Assembly: GCA_903642215.1 (NCBI GenBank)
Contig: CAHJWG010000001.1
Location: 558,001-622,000, forward strand
Reading direction: 5' to 3'
Origin: Sphingobacteriaceae bacterium
GTDB taxonomy: Bacteria > Bacteroidota > Bacteroidia > Sphingobacteriales > Sphingobacteriaceae
Length of the DNA: 64,000 nucleotides
In this document: piece by piece, positions 1 to 9,363 of the stretch
Position numbering within the stretch: the first letter of the stretch is position 1
Layout of the letters: each line of letters opens with the position of its first letter
Position numbers and translations under genes: made by a program
Notes under the pieces: model-generated
Databases searched by the model: none
What the model was told of the DNA's origin: nothing
Seen by the model: only the letters and a program-made list of their open reading frames with translations

Positions 1-2002
1 AGGCGTTAGAAAAATCTATAACCGGCTGCAGATAATTAAAGTTTGGCTGGCTGCTTGATCCGTTATAATTTAGGTTAATAGCCTGCGTTCTGGAAAAATT
101 ATAATTGAAATGCGCAACCGGTGCGAAGTTAAGCGTAGAAACATGGGTTGACTGGCTTGTTGTAGGAGAATACCCGTCTAACACGGCCGGCTGCAAGCCT
201 AAACCTAACGTAAAATTATATTTACTTTCTATTACCCGGTAGCTTAACCCGATTTTATTGGTTGTAAAGGTGTAGTTATAATTGTTGCTGAACCTTTGGT
301 AAAAAACTTCCTGGTTAGTTGCAGTTAGTGTATCTGTTTGCTTATCGCTGGTGGTGTAAGAATGGTTTAGATTATAATTCAGTTCAAGATAAGATACTTT
401 TCCAATCGGTTGTAAAAATGAAACATTTGTGCCAAAGCTGTTGGTTCTGCTGTTTGTATTAATTAACTGATATCTGGGTGCTGCCGTTGGACTGTTTGGT
501 GAATAAAGTGTTGTAGGATTATCAAATTCGTCTGTTTTTGCAGAATTAGCTGTTAAATTAATGCTTAAATTTCGCCTGCCCGGAAATTTATGATTGTAAA
601 GCAAATTAGCCCCAAAGCTTGGCGACTTTGATATATCAGTACTGAACTGCCGGTAAGCAACATTAGCTATATCTTCACGAAAACTACTAAAAGTACCATC
701 CGCATTAGTATTTACACTACCATACGAATAAGTAGGTGTAAACTTAAAGTAATTTACGGTATCTGGCCTGTACTCCATATTCCAGGTGAGGCGGTGATTA
801 ATATTACGATTGTTTTGTGTACTGCTCTGCAATACACTATTTGTTTGGCCGGCGTTTATACCTGTCTGATAACTGTTGCTGATGGTGCTAACCAAGTTAT
901 CAGAAAAGCTGTAGCTACCGTACACAGAAAGTTTTTTACCCCATTGATCCCGGAAGTTCAAGCCGATTGCATGGGCATCCGTAATTCCGTTTTGGTTGGT
1001 AGTTGCACTGGCACCCCGAAGTGCATTTCCGCGGCCGCCCCCGCCGCCGCCAAAACCGCCACCGCCGCCACGCGCTACGCCGCCGCCGCCGTAAGTAAAT
1101 GTGTTAATGTTTGTATTATTGATATTACCCAGTACAGAAATCTGCCGGTCGCCCTTAAAGGTGAACAGGTTAACTGTTCCTAAATAACGGTTATTGTTTT
1201 CATTGCTATTTATTGCCGAAGGGTTAGTTGGGTCTACATTTGTACTGCTGGTAGTTGGCAATGCATCACGGCCGCCTCCTGCTGTAGCCTGCAAAGAATA
1301 ACCTACATTTCTATCTTTCCTGATATTAATATTAATTATACGGTCCGGTTCTCCGGTTTTTACGCCCGTTAAATTTGCCTGATCGCCGTAATCGTCAATC
1401 ATCTGGATACTTTCGATCACATCAGCCGGCAGGTTTTTAGTTACCGACTTTACATCCCCACCCATAAAATCCTTGCCATTGATACGGATTTTTGTTACGG
1501 ATTTCCCGCGATCTGTAATGTTTCCATCCTTATCCACATCAACGCCAGGCAGCTTCCTAATCATATCTTCTGTTGGTGCGTTTTCTCTCACTTTATATGA
1601 TCCGGCATTAAATTCTACCGTATCTTCTTTTATCCTTACCGGATTCGTTCCAACAATTGTTACACCTTTTAATTGATTAACTGTAACTTTAAGTTTGATT
1701 ACGCCTATATTAATACTGGCTACATTTTGATCGTGGATAAAATGCCTGCTAAAAGGAGTAAAACCGATGAGGTTTATAGTCAAACTAAATTCTGCTGATT
1801 TTACTCTTGGAAACACAAACGAGCCGTCTAAACCTGCTGCTGTTGCTAAAGTATCTGTGCCGGAAACTAACCTAACGCTGGTGCCGGGCAAGGATGTGCC
1901 GGTAGTATCTTGTACAATACCTTTTACTTCGTGCAATGTTTGCGCTTGCAAGCCTCCCGCTGCCAGTAAAAACATGATTAAGTGGAGTAGCGTTTTTTTC
2001 AT
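1..2002 (-). CDS. Outer-membrane beta-barrel protein with CarboxypepD_reg and plug domains (TonB-receptor-like), 3' part outside window
   Basis: The reading frame runs from an ATG at 2002 to the left edge without a stop, so only about 667 N-terminal residues are present. It opens with a Sec signal peptide (MKKTLLHLIMFLLAAGGLQAQ, cut near residue 20). A carboxypeptidase-regulatory-like beta-sandwich follows (residues about 25-110, with GIVQDTTGTSLPGTSV). A plug-like segment comes next (about 120-230, with RKLPGVDVDKDGNITDRGKS and IRINGKDF), and then beta-barrel strands. A very glycine-rich loop is encoded by the GC-rich stretch at 1020-1090. This is the architecture of Bacteroidota outer_membrane_beta-barrel/TonB-like proteins. 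No SusD partner is visible, so the substrate is unknown. The family call is solid; calling it a true TonB-dependent transporter is inference. Confidence 0.85.
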   Translation of the reverse strand, partial: MKKTLLHLIMFLLAAGGLQAQTLHEVKGIVQDTTGTSLPGTSVRLVSGTDTLATAAGLDGSFVFPRVKSAEFSLTINLIGFTPFSRHFIHDQNVASINIGVIKLKVTVNQLKGVTIVGTNPVRIKEDTVEFNAGSYKVRENAPTEDMIRKLPGVDVDKDGNITDRGKSVTKIRINGKDFMGGDVKSVTKNLPADVIESIQMIDDYGDQANLTGVKTGEPDRIININIRKDRNVGYSLQATAGGGRDALPTTSSTNVDPTNPSAINSNENNNRYLGTVNLFTFKGDRQISVLGNINNTNINTFTYGGGGVARGGGGGFGGGGGGRGNALRGASATTNQNGITDAHAIGLNFRDQWGKKLSVYGSYSFSDNLVSTISNSYQTGINAGQTNSVLQSSTQNNRNINHRLTWNMEYRPDTVNYFKFTPTYSYGSVNTNADGTFSSFREDIANVAYRQFSTDISKSPSFGANLLYNHKFPGRRNLSINLTANSAKTDEFDNPTTLYSPNSPTAAPRYQLINTNSRTNSFGTNVSFLQPIGKVSYLELNYNLNHSYTTSDKQTDTLTATNQEVFYQRFSNNYNYTFTTNKIGLSYRVIESKYNFTLGLGLQPAVLDGYSPTTSQSTHVSTLNFAPVAHFNYNFSRTQAINLNYNGSSSQPNFNYLQPVIDFSNA

Positions 2003-2298
2003 AAATTATATATTTAAATAATAAATCAGGCTTTTTATAGTTATTGGCGAATGACAGTGCAAAATCGTAAAAGTTTTACCAGGTTAAACACAAGCAGCTG
2101 TAACATTCGTGTGATTAGCCTTTAATCCTGCTTTTCAACCTAATTAAAGCCTTTTTTCACTTTAAAAAATTTGTAACAATTTGATTATTTATGTGAAAGT
2201 GTTTGAAACAGCTGTAATTATTTCTACTGATTTTAACGTTTTTAGTTTGTGTAAATATCAGAACCCGGAGAAATTGCACCTTTCTTCTTTACAGAACG

Positions 2299-2313
2299 GA
2301 TGCTTCTTTTACC
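2299..2313 (-). repeat. Dispersed GATAAAAGAAGCATC repeat copy
   Basis: Reads GGTAAAAGAAGCATC on the minus strand. It lies in the 426-base gap between the receptor gene and the YtxH gene. The rest of that gap holds the terminator at 2361-2404 and AT-rich sequence with no gene that I can see. Confidence 0.7.
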
Positions 2314-2360
2314 ACACATTTCCTGATAAAGCTTAGCTTGATAAGAAATTATTCTGGTAA

Positions 2361-2404
2361 AAAAAATCCTGAATAACGGTAGTTGCCGAAACCCAGGATT
2401 TTTT
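2361..2404 (-). terminator. Rho-independent terminator of the YtxH gene
   Basis: Perfect 11-bp arms AAAAAATCCTG and CAGGATTTTTT (2361-2371, 2394-2404) lie just beyond the stop of the minus-strand YtxH gene. Read on the minus strand, the stem is followed by a T-run. Confidence 0.75.
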
Positions 2405-2428
2405 AATATTTAAGAAGTCCGTTTAAGC

Positions 2429-2803
2429 TTATGCTCCTTGGATTTTATTGTTCAGGTCATCTGCCTTGTCTTTAACTTCAGCTTTTGCGTCGTCTTTTAA
2501 ACCTTCTGCTTTACCTTTATACTCTTCCGCTTTAGCTTTTGCCTGGTCTTTATAATCGTCAACTTTACCTTTAGCTTGGTTTTTCAAATCATTTGCTTTG
2601 TCTACAGCTTCGTCTTTATATTGGTTAAACTCATCTTCGCCGGTTTTTACCTTTTCTTTAATTACATCCCAGCTATTTTTAGAAGTTTCAGCAAGCGCAT
2701 TACGCGTTTCTTCGCCGGCCTCGGGTGCAAATAATATTCCTAAAGCTGCTCCAACAGCCGTTCCTAATAAAAATACGCCGAGTGTTTCAACAGAATTTTT
2801 CAT
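2429..2803 (-). CDS. YtxH domain protein with LEA-like amphipathic repeats
   Basis: This is a 124-residue protein. It has one N-terminal glycine/alanine-rich membrane segment (about residues 8-27, LGVFLLGTAVGAALGILFAP) followed by a long charged helix. The start of the helix, APEAGEETRNAL, is the hallmark of YtxH-family proteins. From residue 60 the helix consists of imperfect 11-residue units of the type DxxKxKADDLK, resembling late-embryogenesis-abundant or apolipophorin helices. It is probably anchored in the inner membrane with the helix in the cytoplasm or along the membrane, and is often stress-linked in other bacteria (family knowledge). It is monocistronic, with its own terminator. 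Confidence 0.85.
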   Translation of the reverse strand: MKNSVETLGVFLLGTAVGAALGILFAPEAGEETRNALAETSKNSWDVIKEKVKTGEDEFNQYKDEAVDKANDLKNQAKGKVDDYKDQAKAKAEEYKGKAEGLKDDAKAEVKDKADDLNNKIQGA

Positions 2804-2899
2804 AATTGATAATTTTTAAGGTTTTGTTTGGTGAGTAACCAATTTGTAAATTAATAGTTTTCAATTATTTACAATTTAGTAAGAATAGAATTTTTAGGC

Positions 2900-2914
2900 T
2901 ATAAAAGAAGCATC
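2900..2914 (+). repeat. Dispersed GATAAAAGAAGCATC repeat copy
   Basis: TATAAAAGAAGCATC, preceded by TTTTTAGGC, which matches the extended form of the repeat. It lies between two minus-strand genes and points against them. Confidence 0.75.
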
Positions 2915-2956
2915 AATTGGCGTATAGTTTATAGCTGACAGCTAATTGCTAATATT

Positions 2957-4639
2957 TCACAGCTTTTTAAACGCATCTAATCCGCTTTGTAAAAATCGTT
3001 GGTAACTTGCAGCGTTATAATCTGCGCCTTGCGGCTGCACTAATAACTCACCTTTATCATCCAGCAAAACATAAAAAGGCTGCGAGTTCGCTTTGAAACG
3101 GGATGCCTGTAAATCACTCCATTTTTTGCCGATAGTAGTTAGTTTTTTACCTTGTGCCGAAATAGTTTGCTCTGCAGATGGCAATTCCGTTTTATCATCA
3201 ACGTAAAGCTGCAACAATACAAAGTCATTGCTAATCAGATTATAAACTGCTTTATCAGTCCAAACGCTGGCTTCCATTTGCCGGCAATTAACACAAGCGT
3301 GGCCGGTAAAATCAATCATAATCGGCTTGTGGTTTTTCTTTGCGTAAGCCAGTGCTTCATCATAATCAAAAAACGTATTTAAACCTAAAGGTGCTTTAAA
3401 TATAGAAGCATATTTGTGCGGCTCATCGTTATTGTTTTGGGTTGAGTTGGATAAATGATTTCCAATGATACTTGGCGTATATAAATCAAAATCCTGGGTT
3501 TGCAGCGGAGGCAAAAAAGCTGAAATTGATTTTAACGGCGCACCCCACAATCCCGGAACCATATAGATTGTAAAAGCAAGAACGATAATCGATAGAAATA
3601 ACCTTGGAATAGTAACATGTTCTACCGGAGAATCATGAGAAAATTTGAGTTTTCCAAGGAGATAAATTCCCATCAACCCAAAAATAACAATCCATAAAAC
3701 CAGGAATATTTCCCTGTCAAACCATTCCCAATGATATGCCAAATCAACATTCGACAAAAATTTTAATGCTAAAGCCAGTTCTAAAAAACCTAAAACTACT
3801 TTTACACTATTTAACCAGCCGCCCGATTTTGGCAACGAATTTAACCAGGATGGAAACATCGCAAAAAGTGCAAACGGAATAGCCAAAGCCAGCGAAAAAC
3901 CAAACATGCCAACGGCAGGCCCAAGCAAAGCACCAGAAGTTGCGGCTTGTACCAACAACGTGCCGATAATAGGGCCGGTACAGGAAAATGAAACCAAAGC
4001 CAAAGTTGCAGCCATAAAAAACAGCCCTATAAAGCCGCCTTTGTCTGATTGCTCATCCATTTTATTTGCCCAGGCTGATGGCAGCGTAATTTCAAAAGCA
4101 CCAAAAAATGATATGGCAAACACAACCAGCAACAGGAAAAAAACCATGTTAAAAACACCGTTTGTGGCCAGGTCGTTTAATGCATCGGCTCCGAAAATTA
4201 CGGTAATTATTAATCCAAAAGCTACATAAATTACAATGATTGAAAGCCCGTAAATTACCGCTTTGGTAATGGCACTTCCTCGGGATTGCGCCGTTTTAGT
4301 AAAATAACTTACCGTTAAAGGCAACATCGGGAAAATACAAGGCATAATCAGCGCGGCAAAACCGCCTAATAATCCGGCTAAAAATATGGCCCACAAGGAT
4401 TGCTGTTCTTGCTTGGTTTCTATTGCCTTTACTTTTTGCTTAACGGCTTCTTTTTTAACTGGTGCAACTACTGTTTTTACAGAAGTTGTATCGGCTGGTA
4501 AAGGCGAAAATTGCACATCACTGGTAGAAACGGTATCGCTTGCGGTAGCTTGCGCCACACTTTTACTGTTGGAACCAAGCAGCAGGAACGCGAATATCAG
4601 GTAAAGAAATATATATTTTTGTTTGAAAGCTGCTTGCAT
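2957..4639 (-). CDS. DsbD-like thiol:disulfide interchange protein
   Basis: This membrane protein carries electrons from cytoplasmic thioredoxin to the periplasm. I take the ATG at 4639, which opens directly into a signal peptide (MQAAFKQKYIFLYLIFAFLL) and gives 560 residues; an in-frame start 24 codons upstream (4711) only adds a charged leader. After a Lys/Val-rich linker comes the DsbD membrane domain with the paired cysteines, in GFAALIMPCIFPMLP and VSFSCTGPIIG. A C-terminal thioredoxin-like domain carries ACVNC (a CxxC) near residue 455. The N-terminal alpha domain of E. coli DsbD is absent, as is common in Bacteroidota homologues. Likely partners are periplasmic thioredoxin-like proteins encoded elsewhere. 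Confidence 0.9.
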   Translation of the reverse strand: MQAAFKQKYIFLYLIFAFLLLGSNSKSVAQATASDTVSTSDVQFSPLPADTTSVKTVVAPVKKEAVKQKVKAIETKQEQQSLWAIFLAGLLGGFAALIMPCIFPMLPLTVSYFTKTAQSRGSAITKAVIYGLSIIVIYVAFGLIITVIFGADALNDLATNGVFNMVFFLLLVVFAISFFGAFEITLPSAWANKMDEQSDKGGFIGLFFMAATLALVSFSCTGPIIGTLLVQAATSGALLGPAVGMFGFSLALAIPFALFAMFPSWLNSLPKSGGWLNSVKVVLGFLELALALKFLSNVDLAYHWEWFDREIFLVLWIVIFGLMGIYLLGKLKFSHDSPVEHVTIPRLFLSIIVLAFTIYMVPGLWGAPLKSISAFLPPLQTQDFDLYTPSIIGNHLSNSTQNNNDEPHKYASIFKAPLGLNTFFDYDEALAYAKKNHKPIMIDFTGHACVNCRQMEASVWTDKAVYNLISNDFVLLQLYVDDKTELPSAEQTISAQGKKLTTIGKKWSDLQASRFKANSQPFYVLLDDKGELLVQPQGADYNAASYQRFLQSGLDAFKKL

Positions 4640-4755
4640 TTTGTGATAGCGTTTTACTGAATTTTTTACCCGATAAAAGTAGTATAAATCAGGAAAATAC
4701 AAGTTTAGCATTTGTCATTTTGCCCACAGGAACAAGGTTATTAAAGAATTTAGCC

Positions 4756-4770
4756 GGTAAAAGAAGCATC
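4756..4770 (+). repeat. Dispersed GATAAAAGAAGCATC repeat copy
   Basis: GGTAAAAGAAGCATC preceded by ATTTAGCC. It lies between the dsbD-like and sdhB genes, opposite to both. Confidence 0.75.
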
Positions 4771-4789
4771 TGCTTAATTAAAAATCAAA

Positions 4790-4824
4790 AAAAAGCTCTG
4801 CCAAAAAATTTGACAGAGCTTTTT
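4790..4824 (-). terminator. Terminator of the sdhCAB operon
   Basis: Arms AAAAAGCTCTG and CAGAGCTTTTT (4790-4800, 4814-4824) form an 11-bp stem 21 bases past the sdhB stop. Read on the minus strand, the stem is followed by T-rich sequence. Confidence 0.8.
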
Positions 4825-4844
4825 AAAATTATAACACTTTTTAA

Positions 4845-5618
4845 TTACGCGTGAACTTCATCTGATTTAAAAAATTTCGCTGTAAAAAAGTCGCCGTTCA
4901 TTCTGGCAATGTTAGTGAGCTTAATTTCTTTCGGGCATTCTGCTTCGCAAGCTGCGGTGTTGGTACAATTTCCAAATCCTTCTTCATCCATTTGCGCAAC
5001 CATTGATTGTACACGCTGATAACGTTCCGGCTGGCCTTGCGGCAATAATGCCAGTTGCGAAACTTTTGCCGATACAAACAGCATTGCCGAGGCATTTTTA
5101 CAAGCTGCTACGCAAGCACCGCATTGGATGCAGGTTGCAGAGTTAAAAGCTTCATCAGCAATTGGTTTCGGGATCGGGATTTCATTCGCATCCGGTACGC
5201 CGCCAGTATTGATGGAAACAAAACCTCCCGCATGTTGGATCCGGTCAAAAGCAGAACGGTCTGTCGCTAAATCCTTAACTACCGGAAATGCAGCTGCTCT
5301 CCACGGTTCAATAATAATTGTTTGCCCGTCGTAAAAGCTGCGCATATGCAGCTGACAAGAAGTAATTCCCTGTTTCGGGCCGTGCGGACGGCCGTTAATG
5401 TATAACGAACAAGAACCACAAATACCTTCACGGCAATCATGATCAAAATAAATCGGATCTTCGCCTTTGTGGATCAATCCTTCATTCACTACATCCAGCA
5501 TTTCCAGGAAAGACATATCCGGGGAAATATCTTTTGCCGGATAGGTAACCATTTTGCCTGGTGTTTTTACATCTTTCTGACGCCAAACTTTAAGCGTCAA
5601 ATTCATATTTCCACTCAT
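4845..5618 (-). CDS. sdhB: Succinate dehydrogenase/fumarate reductase iron-sulfur subunit
   Basis: This 257-residue subunit passes electrons from the flavoprotein to the membrane cytochrome. The plant-type [2Fe-2S] ligands are in CREGICGSC with a distal Cys in GITSC. The C-terminal ferredoxin half carries [14 protein letters not shown] and [15 protein letters not shown] for the [4Fe-4S] and [3Fe-4S] clusters. It is the last gene of sdhC-sdhA-sdhB, separated from sdhA by 75 bases that contain an inverted repeat. Its length and motifs match the Bacteroidota quinone-linked enzyme. The direction of catalysis in vivo (succinate oxidation or fumarate reduction) cannot be read from sequence. Confidence 0.97.
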   Translation of the reverse strand: MSGNMNLTLKVWRQKDVKTPGKMVTYPAKDISPDMSFLEMLDVVNEGLIHKGEDPIYFDHDCREGICGSCSLYINGRPHGPKQGITSCQLHMRSFYDGQTIIIEPWRAAAFPVVKDLATDRSAFDRIQHAGGFVSINTGGVPDANEIPIPKPIADEAFNSATCIQCGACVAACKNASAMLFVSAKVSQLALLPQGQPERYQRVQSMVAQMDEEGFGNCTNTAACEAECPKEIKLTNIARMNGDFFTAKFFKSDEVHA

Positions 5619-5620
5619 AT

Positions 5621-5685
5621 ATTAAGTATTGAGCAGTAAGTATAAAGTATTAAGTAAATGCAAAGCTTGCTACTCAATACTTAAT
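5621..5685. repeat. Intergenic inverted repeat between sdhA and sdhB
   Basis: Perfect 13-base arms ATTAAGTATTGAG (5621-5633) and CTCAATACTTAAT (5673-5685) flank a loop that repeats the AAGTAT theme. It fills the sdhA-sdhB gap and could form a hairpin in the mRNA, perhaps a processing or stability element. Its function is inferred. Confidence 0.6.
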
Positions 5686-5693
5686 ACCTGCTA

Positions 5694-7631
5694 CTATTTA
5701 TAACTTCTTTGTGTTAATTTAACGTTTTCGAAGATCAGATCTTCTTTATTCAATTTTTCGGGCTGATTTTCTCCGGTGTATTCCCATGCGGCTACGAAAG
5801 AAAAATTTTCGTCATCACGCTTGGCTTCGCCTTCTTCTGTTTGAGATTCTTCCCTGAAGTGGCCGCCGCATGATTCACGGCGCATTAAAGCATCGTCAAT
5901 CATAAGTTCTCCCAATTCGATAAAATCAGCAACCCGGCCAGCACGTTCTAAAGAGAAATTAATTTCTTCATTGCCGCCCATTACCAGTGCATTTTTCCAG
6001 AAATCTTCTTTCAAAGCCTGTATTAGTCCTTTTGCTTTAATCAAACCCGCTTCATTACGCGCCATCCCGCAATATTCCCACATAATATGCCCTAAATCGC
6101 GGTGATATTCGTTCACTGTTTTGTTGCCGTTTTTCATGGAAAGGAACTTGGCAACACGTACTTCTACATCTTTTTTAGTTTGTGCAAAAGCAGGATGATT
6201 CGGATCTACCGGTTTTGGGCCGATTGTAGCCAGATAATCCCCAACAGTATATGGAATTACGAAATATCCGTCAGCCAAACCCTGCATCAGCGCAGAAGCA
6301 CCTAAGCGATTTGCGCCGTGATCAGAAAAATTTGCTTCACCTAAAGCATAACAGCCCGGAATAGAAGTCATCAGGTTATAATCAACCCAAAGCCCGCCCA
6401 TGGTATAATGTACTGCCGGATAAATCCGCATCGGTTGTTTATACGGGTTTTCATCAGTAATCTGATAATACATATCAAACAGGTTACCGTATTTAGCTCT
6501 TACCGTATCCTCGCTTAAACGCTTAATGGCATCTGCAAAATCAAGATAAACTGCTTTGCCGGATGCACCAACACCTCGCCCTTCATCAGAAACTTCTTTG
6601 GCATTTCGGGAAGCCACATCACGCGGAACCAGATTACCAAAAGACGGATATTTACGTTCCAGGAAATAATCGCGGTCTTCTTCTTTTATATCAATAACTT
6701 TAATCTCTCCTTTACGCAACTTCTCTGCTGTTGCAACCGTTTTTGGTGCCCAAACACGGCCATCATTTCGCAAAGATTCAGACATCAATGTTAATTTAGA
6801 CTGATGATCTCCGGAAACTGGGATACAGGTCGGATGAATTTGCGTAAAACAAGGATTTGCAAAATAAGCACCGCGTTTGTGCGCACGCCAAGCTGCCGTT
6901 ACGTTAGAACCGATTGCGTTGGTTGACAGATAAAACACGTTACTATAACCACCCGTACACAATAAAACTGCATGAGCTGCATGAGTTTCAATCGCGCCGG
7001 TTCTTAAATTCCGTGTTACAATTCCCTGCGCTTTTCCATCTGCTACAACCACGTCCAGCATTTCTGTACGGGTGTACATTTTTACTTTTCCGAGGTTAAT
7101 TTGACGATTCAACGCAGAATATGCTCCTAAAAGAAGCTGTTGCCCGGTTTGTCCCCTCGCATAAAACGTTCTGGAAACCTGTGCGCCGCCAAAAGAACGG
7201 TTATCCAATAAACCGCCATATTCGCGGGCAAAAGGAACGCCTTGCGCTACACACTGGTCAATTATATTTACCGAAACTTCTGCTAAACGGTAAACATTTG
7301 CTTCGCGGGCACGGTAATCACCGCCTTTTATCGTATCATAAAATAAGCGGTAAATGCTGTCACCATCATTCTGGTAATTTTTTGCCGCATTAATACCGCC
7401 TTGTGCAGCGATAGAGTGCGCACGGCGCGGACTATCATGAAAGCAAAAAGCAGTTACGTTATAACCTAATTCGGCTAAAGATGCGGCAGCAGAGGCACCT
7501 GCCAAACCTGTACCAACGATAATAACGTTATATTTTCGCTTGTTAGACGGATTAACCAGCTTTAAATTGAACTTTTGTTTGTTCCACTTTTCTGCTAAAG
7601 GCCCTTCCGGCAGTTTAGGATTTAATTCCAT
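5694..7631 (-). CDS. sdhA: Succinate dehydrogenase/fumarate reductase flavoprotein subunit
   Basis: This 645-residue catalytic subunit oxidises succinate to fumarate with covalently bound FAD. The N-terminal dinucleotide fold appears as [21 protein letters not shown]. The FAD-linking histidine region is [18 protein letters not shown]. The catalytic region includes [13 protein letters not shown] and [11 protein letters not shown], and the fumarate-reductase C-terminal domain closes the protein with [12 protein letters not shown]. It sits between sdhC and sdhB in one minus-strand operon. Its length is typical of the Bacteroidota type, which is longer than the proteobacterial SdhA. Confidence 0.97.
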   Translation of the reverse strand: MELNPKLPEGPLAEKWNKQKFNLKLVNPSNKRKYNVIIVGTGLAGASAAASLAELGYNVTAFCFHDSPRRAHSIAAQGGINAAKNYQNDGDSIYRLFYDTIKGGDYRAREANVYRLAEVSVNIIDQCVAQGVPFAREYGGLLDNRSFGGAQVSRTFYARGQTGQQLLLGAYSALNRQINLGKVKMYTRTEMLDVVVADGKAQGIVTRNLRTGAIETHAAHAVLLCTGGYSNVFYLSTNAIGSNVTAAWRAHKRGAYFANPCFTQIHPTCIPVSGDHQSKLTLMSESLRNDGRVWAPKTVATAEKLRKGEIKVIDIKEEDRDYFLERKYPSFGNLVPRDVASRNAKEVSDEGRGVGASGKAVYLDFADAIKRLSEDTVRAKYGNLFDMYYQITDENPYKQPMRIYPAVHYTMGGLWVDYNLMTSIPGCYALGEANFSDHGANRLGASALMQGLADGYFVIPYTVGDYLATIGPKPVDPNHPAFAQTKKDVEVRVAKFLSMKNGNKTVNEYHRDLGHIMWEYCGMARNEAGLIKAKGLIQALKEDFWKNALVMGGNEEINFSLERAGRVADFIELGELMIDDALMRRESCGGHFREESQTEEGEAKRDDENFSFVAAWEYTGENQPEKLNKEDLIFENVKLTQRSYK

Positions 7632-7647
7632 ATTATAGTTTTTATCT

Positions 7648-7662
7648 TATAAAAGAAGCATC
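7648..7662 (+). repeat. Dispersed GATAAAAGAAGCATC repeat copy inside the sdh operon
   Basis: TATAAAAGAAGCATC preceded by AGTTTTTATCT. It lies in the 54-base sdhC-sdhA gap, antisense to the operon. Confidence 0.75.
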
Positions 7663-7685
7663 CGTTTTTTAAACTTTATGCTGAT

Positions 7686-8492
7686 TTATCTTTTGGTGAA
7701 ATAATAAACAATTGGCATCGCTGCAAATCCGATCGGGATAATTACAGCAAAAAGCCAGATACCGATTTGGTTAACAATCGGTTTATATTTACGATGGTTC
7801 ATACCCATTGTTTGCCAGCTGCTTTGAAAACCATGCAGCAAATGAAATGATAACGAACCCATTGCAATTACATAAAACAGTACATACAAAGGTGAACTGA
7901 AAGAGAAAATAACCTGCGCCTGCAAATCTTTGGCAATTGTAATTTCCTGCTGCGCGTTTACATCTACATATTTTGCGTATTCGTATTCACCTTGAGGCAA
8001 TTGTTTGGCAGAAACCAGTTTACCGGTTTTTAAATCTGTACGATATTCTTTAAAAGGCATTTTCGGACCTGAATGATTTTTAAACCATTCGTCTTTGTGA
8101 TAGCTAAACCAGAAGTTTCCCATATGGATCACAATAAAAAGCAACAGGAAAGATCCTAAAATTCCCATATTTCTTGATGACCAAATGCTTGGAGATTTTG
8201 GAGCCATTGCGTAATTGACCGGACGTGCTTTGCGGTTTTTAATCGTCAAAATTAAAGCATAAATGGAATGGCCGATAATAGTTAAGTAAAGCAAATACGA
8301 TACTACTTTTATCGGTGGAAAATGCGTCATGAAATGAGAATAATCATTAAAAGCCAAGCCGCTGTCATCTTTAAATAATTGAAAATTTCCGCTTAAATGC
8401 ACAATTAGAAACAGGCATAAAAACAAGCCTGTTAAAGACATAATTAATTTTTTGCCGATGGAAGTAGAAAGAGTTTGTGTGGAACCACTCAT
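7686..8492 (-). CDS. sdhC: Succinate dehydrogenase cytochrome b subunit
   Basis: This 268-residue membrane anchor binds haem and quinone. It has five hydrophobic segments (about residues 15-35, 60-80, 110-130, 195-215 and 240-262), the single-subunit b558 type used by Bacteroidota and epsilonproteobacteria, rather than separate SdhC and SdhD. Conserved histidines lie in the helices (LFLIVHLSGNFQLF, HSIYAL, IVIHMGNFWF, SLSFHLLHGFQSSW). It is the first gene of the sdhCAB operon, with a TACTTTTG promoter box about 30 bases upstream. Confidence 0.95.
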   Translation of the reverse strand: MSGSTQTLSTSIGKKLIMSLTGLFLCLFLIVHLSGNFQLFKDDSGLAFNDYSHFMTHFPPIKVVSYLLYLTIIGHSIYALILTIKNRKARPVNYAMAPKSPSIWSSRNMGILGSFLLLFIVIHMGNFWFSYHKDEWFKNHSGPKMPFKEYRTDLKTGKLVSAKQLPQGEYEYAKYVDVNAQQEITIAKDLQAQVIFSFSSPLYVLFYVIAMGSLSFHLLHGFQSSWQTMGMNHRKYKPIVNQIGIWLFAVIIPIGFAAMPIVYYFTKR

Positions 8493-8521
8493 TGATAATT
8501 ATTTTTAGGATTATTACTGCA

Positions 8522-8529
8522 CAAAAGTA
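8522..8529 (-). promoter_or_regulatory. -7 promoter box of sdhCAB
   Basis: TACTTTTG on the minus strand matches the Bacteroidota consensus TAnnTTTG, about 30 bases before the sdhC ATG. I see no TTG at the -33 position. Confidence 0.5.
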
Positions 8530-8547
8530 TTTATTAATGCTGAAAAG

Positions 8548-8582
8548 ATATTGAAGCTTTAAGGTAATAAAGGCTTCAATAT
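8548..8582 (-). terminator. Hairpin terminator after pdeM
   Basis: ATATTGAAGCTTT pairs with AAAGGCTTCAATAT with one bulged base. It lies 40 bases past the pdeM stop, in the pdeM-sdhC gap. Confidence 0.6.
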
Positions 8583-8622
8583 TTATTTAGAAACATTCTA
8601 AATATTTGTGAATCAATTTGAT

Positions 8623-9285
8623 CTAAAAAGCGATTACTTTATCTTCCAATATACCAAATATGCGGTCGGTTTCCTGGTGCTGCATCGCAATCCGGCCGGT
8701 AAACTTTCCAAAAGAAGGTAAAATTGCCTGGTTGGTACCAAAAGCAAAACAGGCTAAAGTTACCGTGTCCCGGCCTTTACCGCGCAAGTGCACACCCGGA
8801 TGGATGTGCCCGCAAAGTGTATAACTATTTTCTTTTACCGTTTCTTCTTTTTTTAGAGGATGATGCGCCATCCTGAAAGGTGTGATCAGCATTTCCTGCT
8901 GAACTGAAATATTGAGGTTGGTGAAGTTTTCTTCTTCAATAATGTCATGATTTCCTTTAATTAAAATCATATTAATTTTATCATGCTTTTTTCGCCATAA
9001 ACTAAACCAATTCCAGTCGCTGTTTTTATCACTGTGAAATAAATCGCCCAAAAAAATTATTTTTTCAGGCTGATGTTCGTTGATTAATGCAGAAAGCACT
9101 TCCAGGTCTTTTTGGGCAAGTTCTGTTGGGATTGCAATTCCGGCTTTTCTAAAATGCCCGGTTTTACCCAGATGCACATCGGCAATAATTAGTGTTTTTT
9201 CCTCTCGCCAGTAAATTGCTTTTTGGGGTAGTAAAAGAAGTGTTTGTTTTTTGAAGATAAAATCTATTCCGTCGCACTTTGTCAT
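8623..9285 (-). CDS. pdeM: Ligase-associated DNA damage response endonuclease PdeM (metallophosphoesterase)
   Basis: This 220-residue calcineurin-like phosphoesterase has the metal-binding motifs ADVHLGK, FLGDLFHS, LIKGNHD and CGHIHPG in the expected order. PdeM-family proteins usually accompany a ligase-associated helicase and DNA ligase (family knowledge); neither is in the window. I choose the ATG at 9285: the longer frame starts at a TTG (9321) that falls inside the terminator hairpin of the upstream htrA gene, so those 12 codons are unlikely to be translated. The exact substrate is uncertain. Confidence 0.85.
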   Translation of the reverse strand: MTKCDGIDFIFKKQTLLLLPQKAIYWREEKTLIIADVHLGKTGHFRKAGIAIPTELAQKDLEVLSALINEHQPEKIIFLGDLFHSDKNSDWNWFSLWRKKHDKINMILIKGNHDIIEEENFTNLNISVQQEMLITPFRMAHHPLKKEETVKENSYTLCGHIHPGVHLRGKGRDTVTLACFAFGTNQAILPSFGKFTGRIAMQHQETDRIFGILEDKVIAF

Positions 9286-9310
9286 CAACGCAAAATAACC
9301 ACAAAACAAA

Positions 9311-9340
9311 AAAACCTGCAAATTTTACTTTGCAGGTTTT
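9311..9340 (-). terminator. Terminator of the HtrA protease gene
   Basis: Perfect 12-bp arms AAAACCTGCAAA and TTTGCAGGTTTT (9311-9322, 9329-9340) with a 6-base loop, 23 bases past the htrA stop. It ends transcription just before pdeM. Confidence 0.8.
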
Positions 9341-9355
9341 AATGCTTCTTTTATC
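9341..9355 (-). repeat. Dispersed GATAAAAGAAGCATC repeat copy
   Basis: GATAAAAGAAGCATT on the minus strand, squeezed between the htrA stop and its terminator hairpin. Confidence 0.75.
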
Positions 9356-9363
9356 GATACTTT

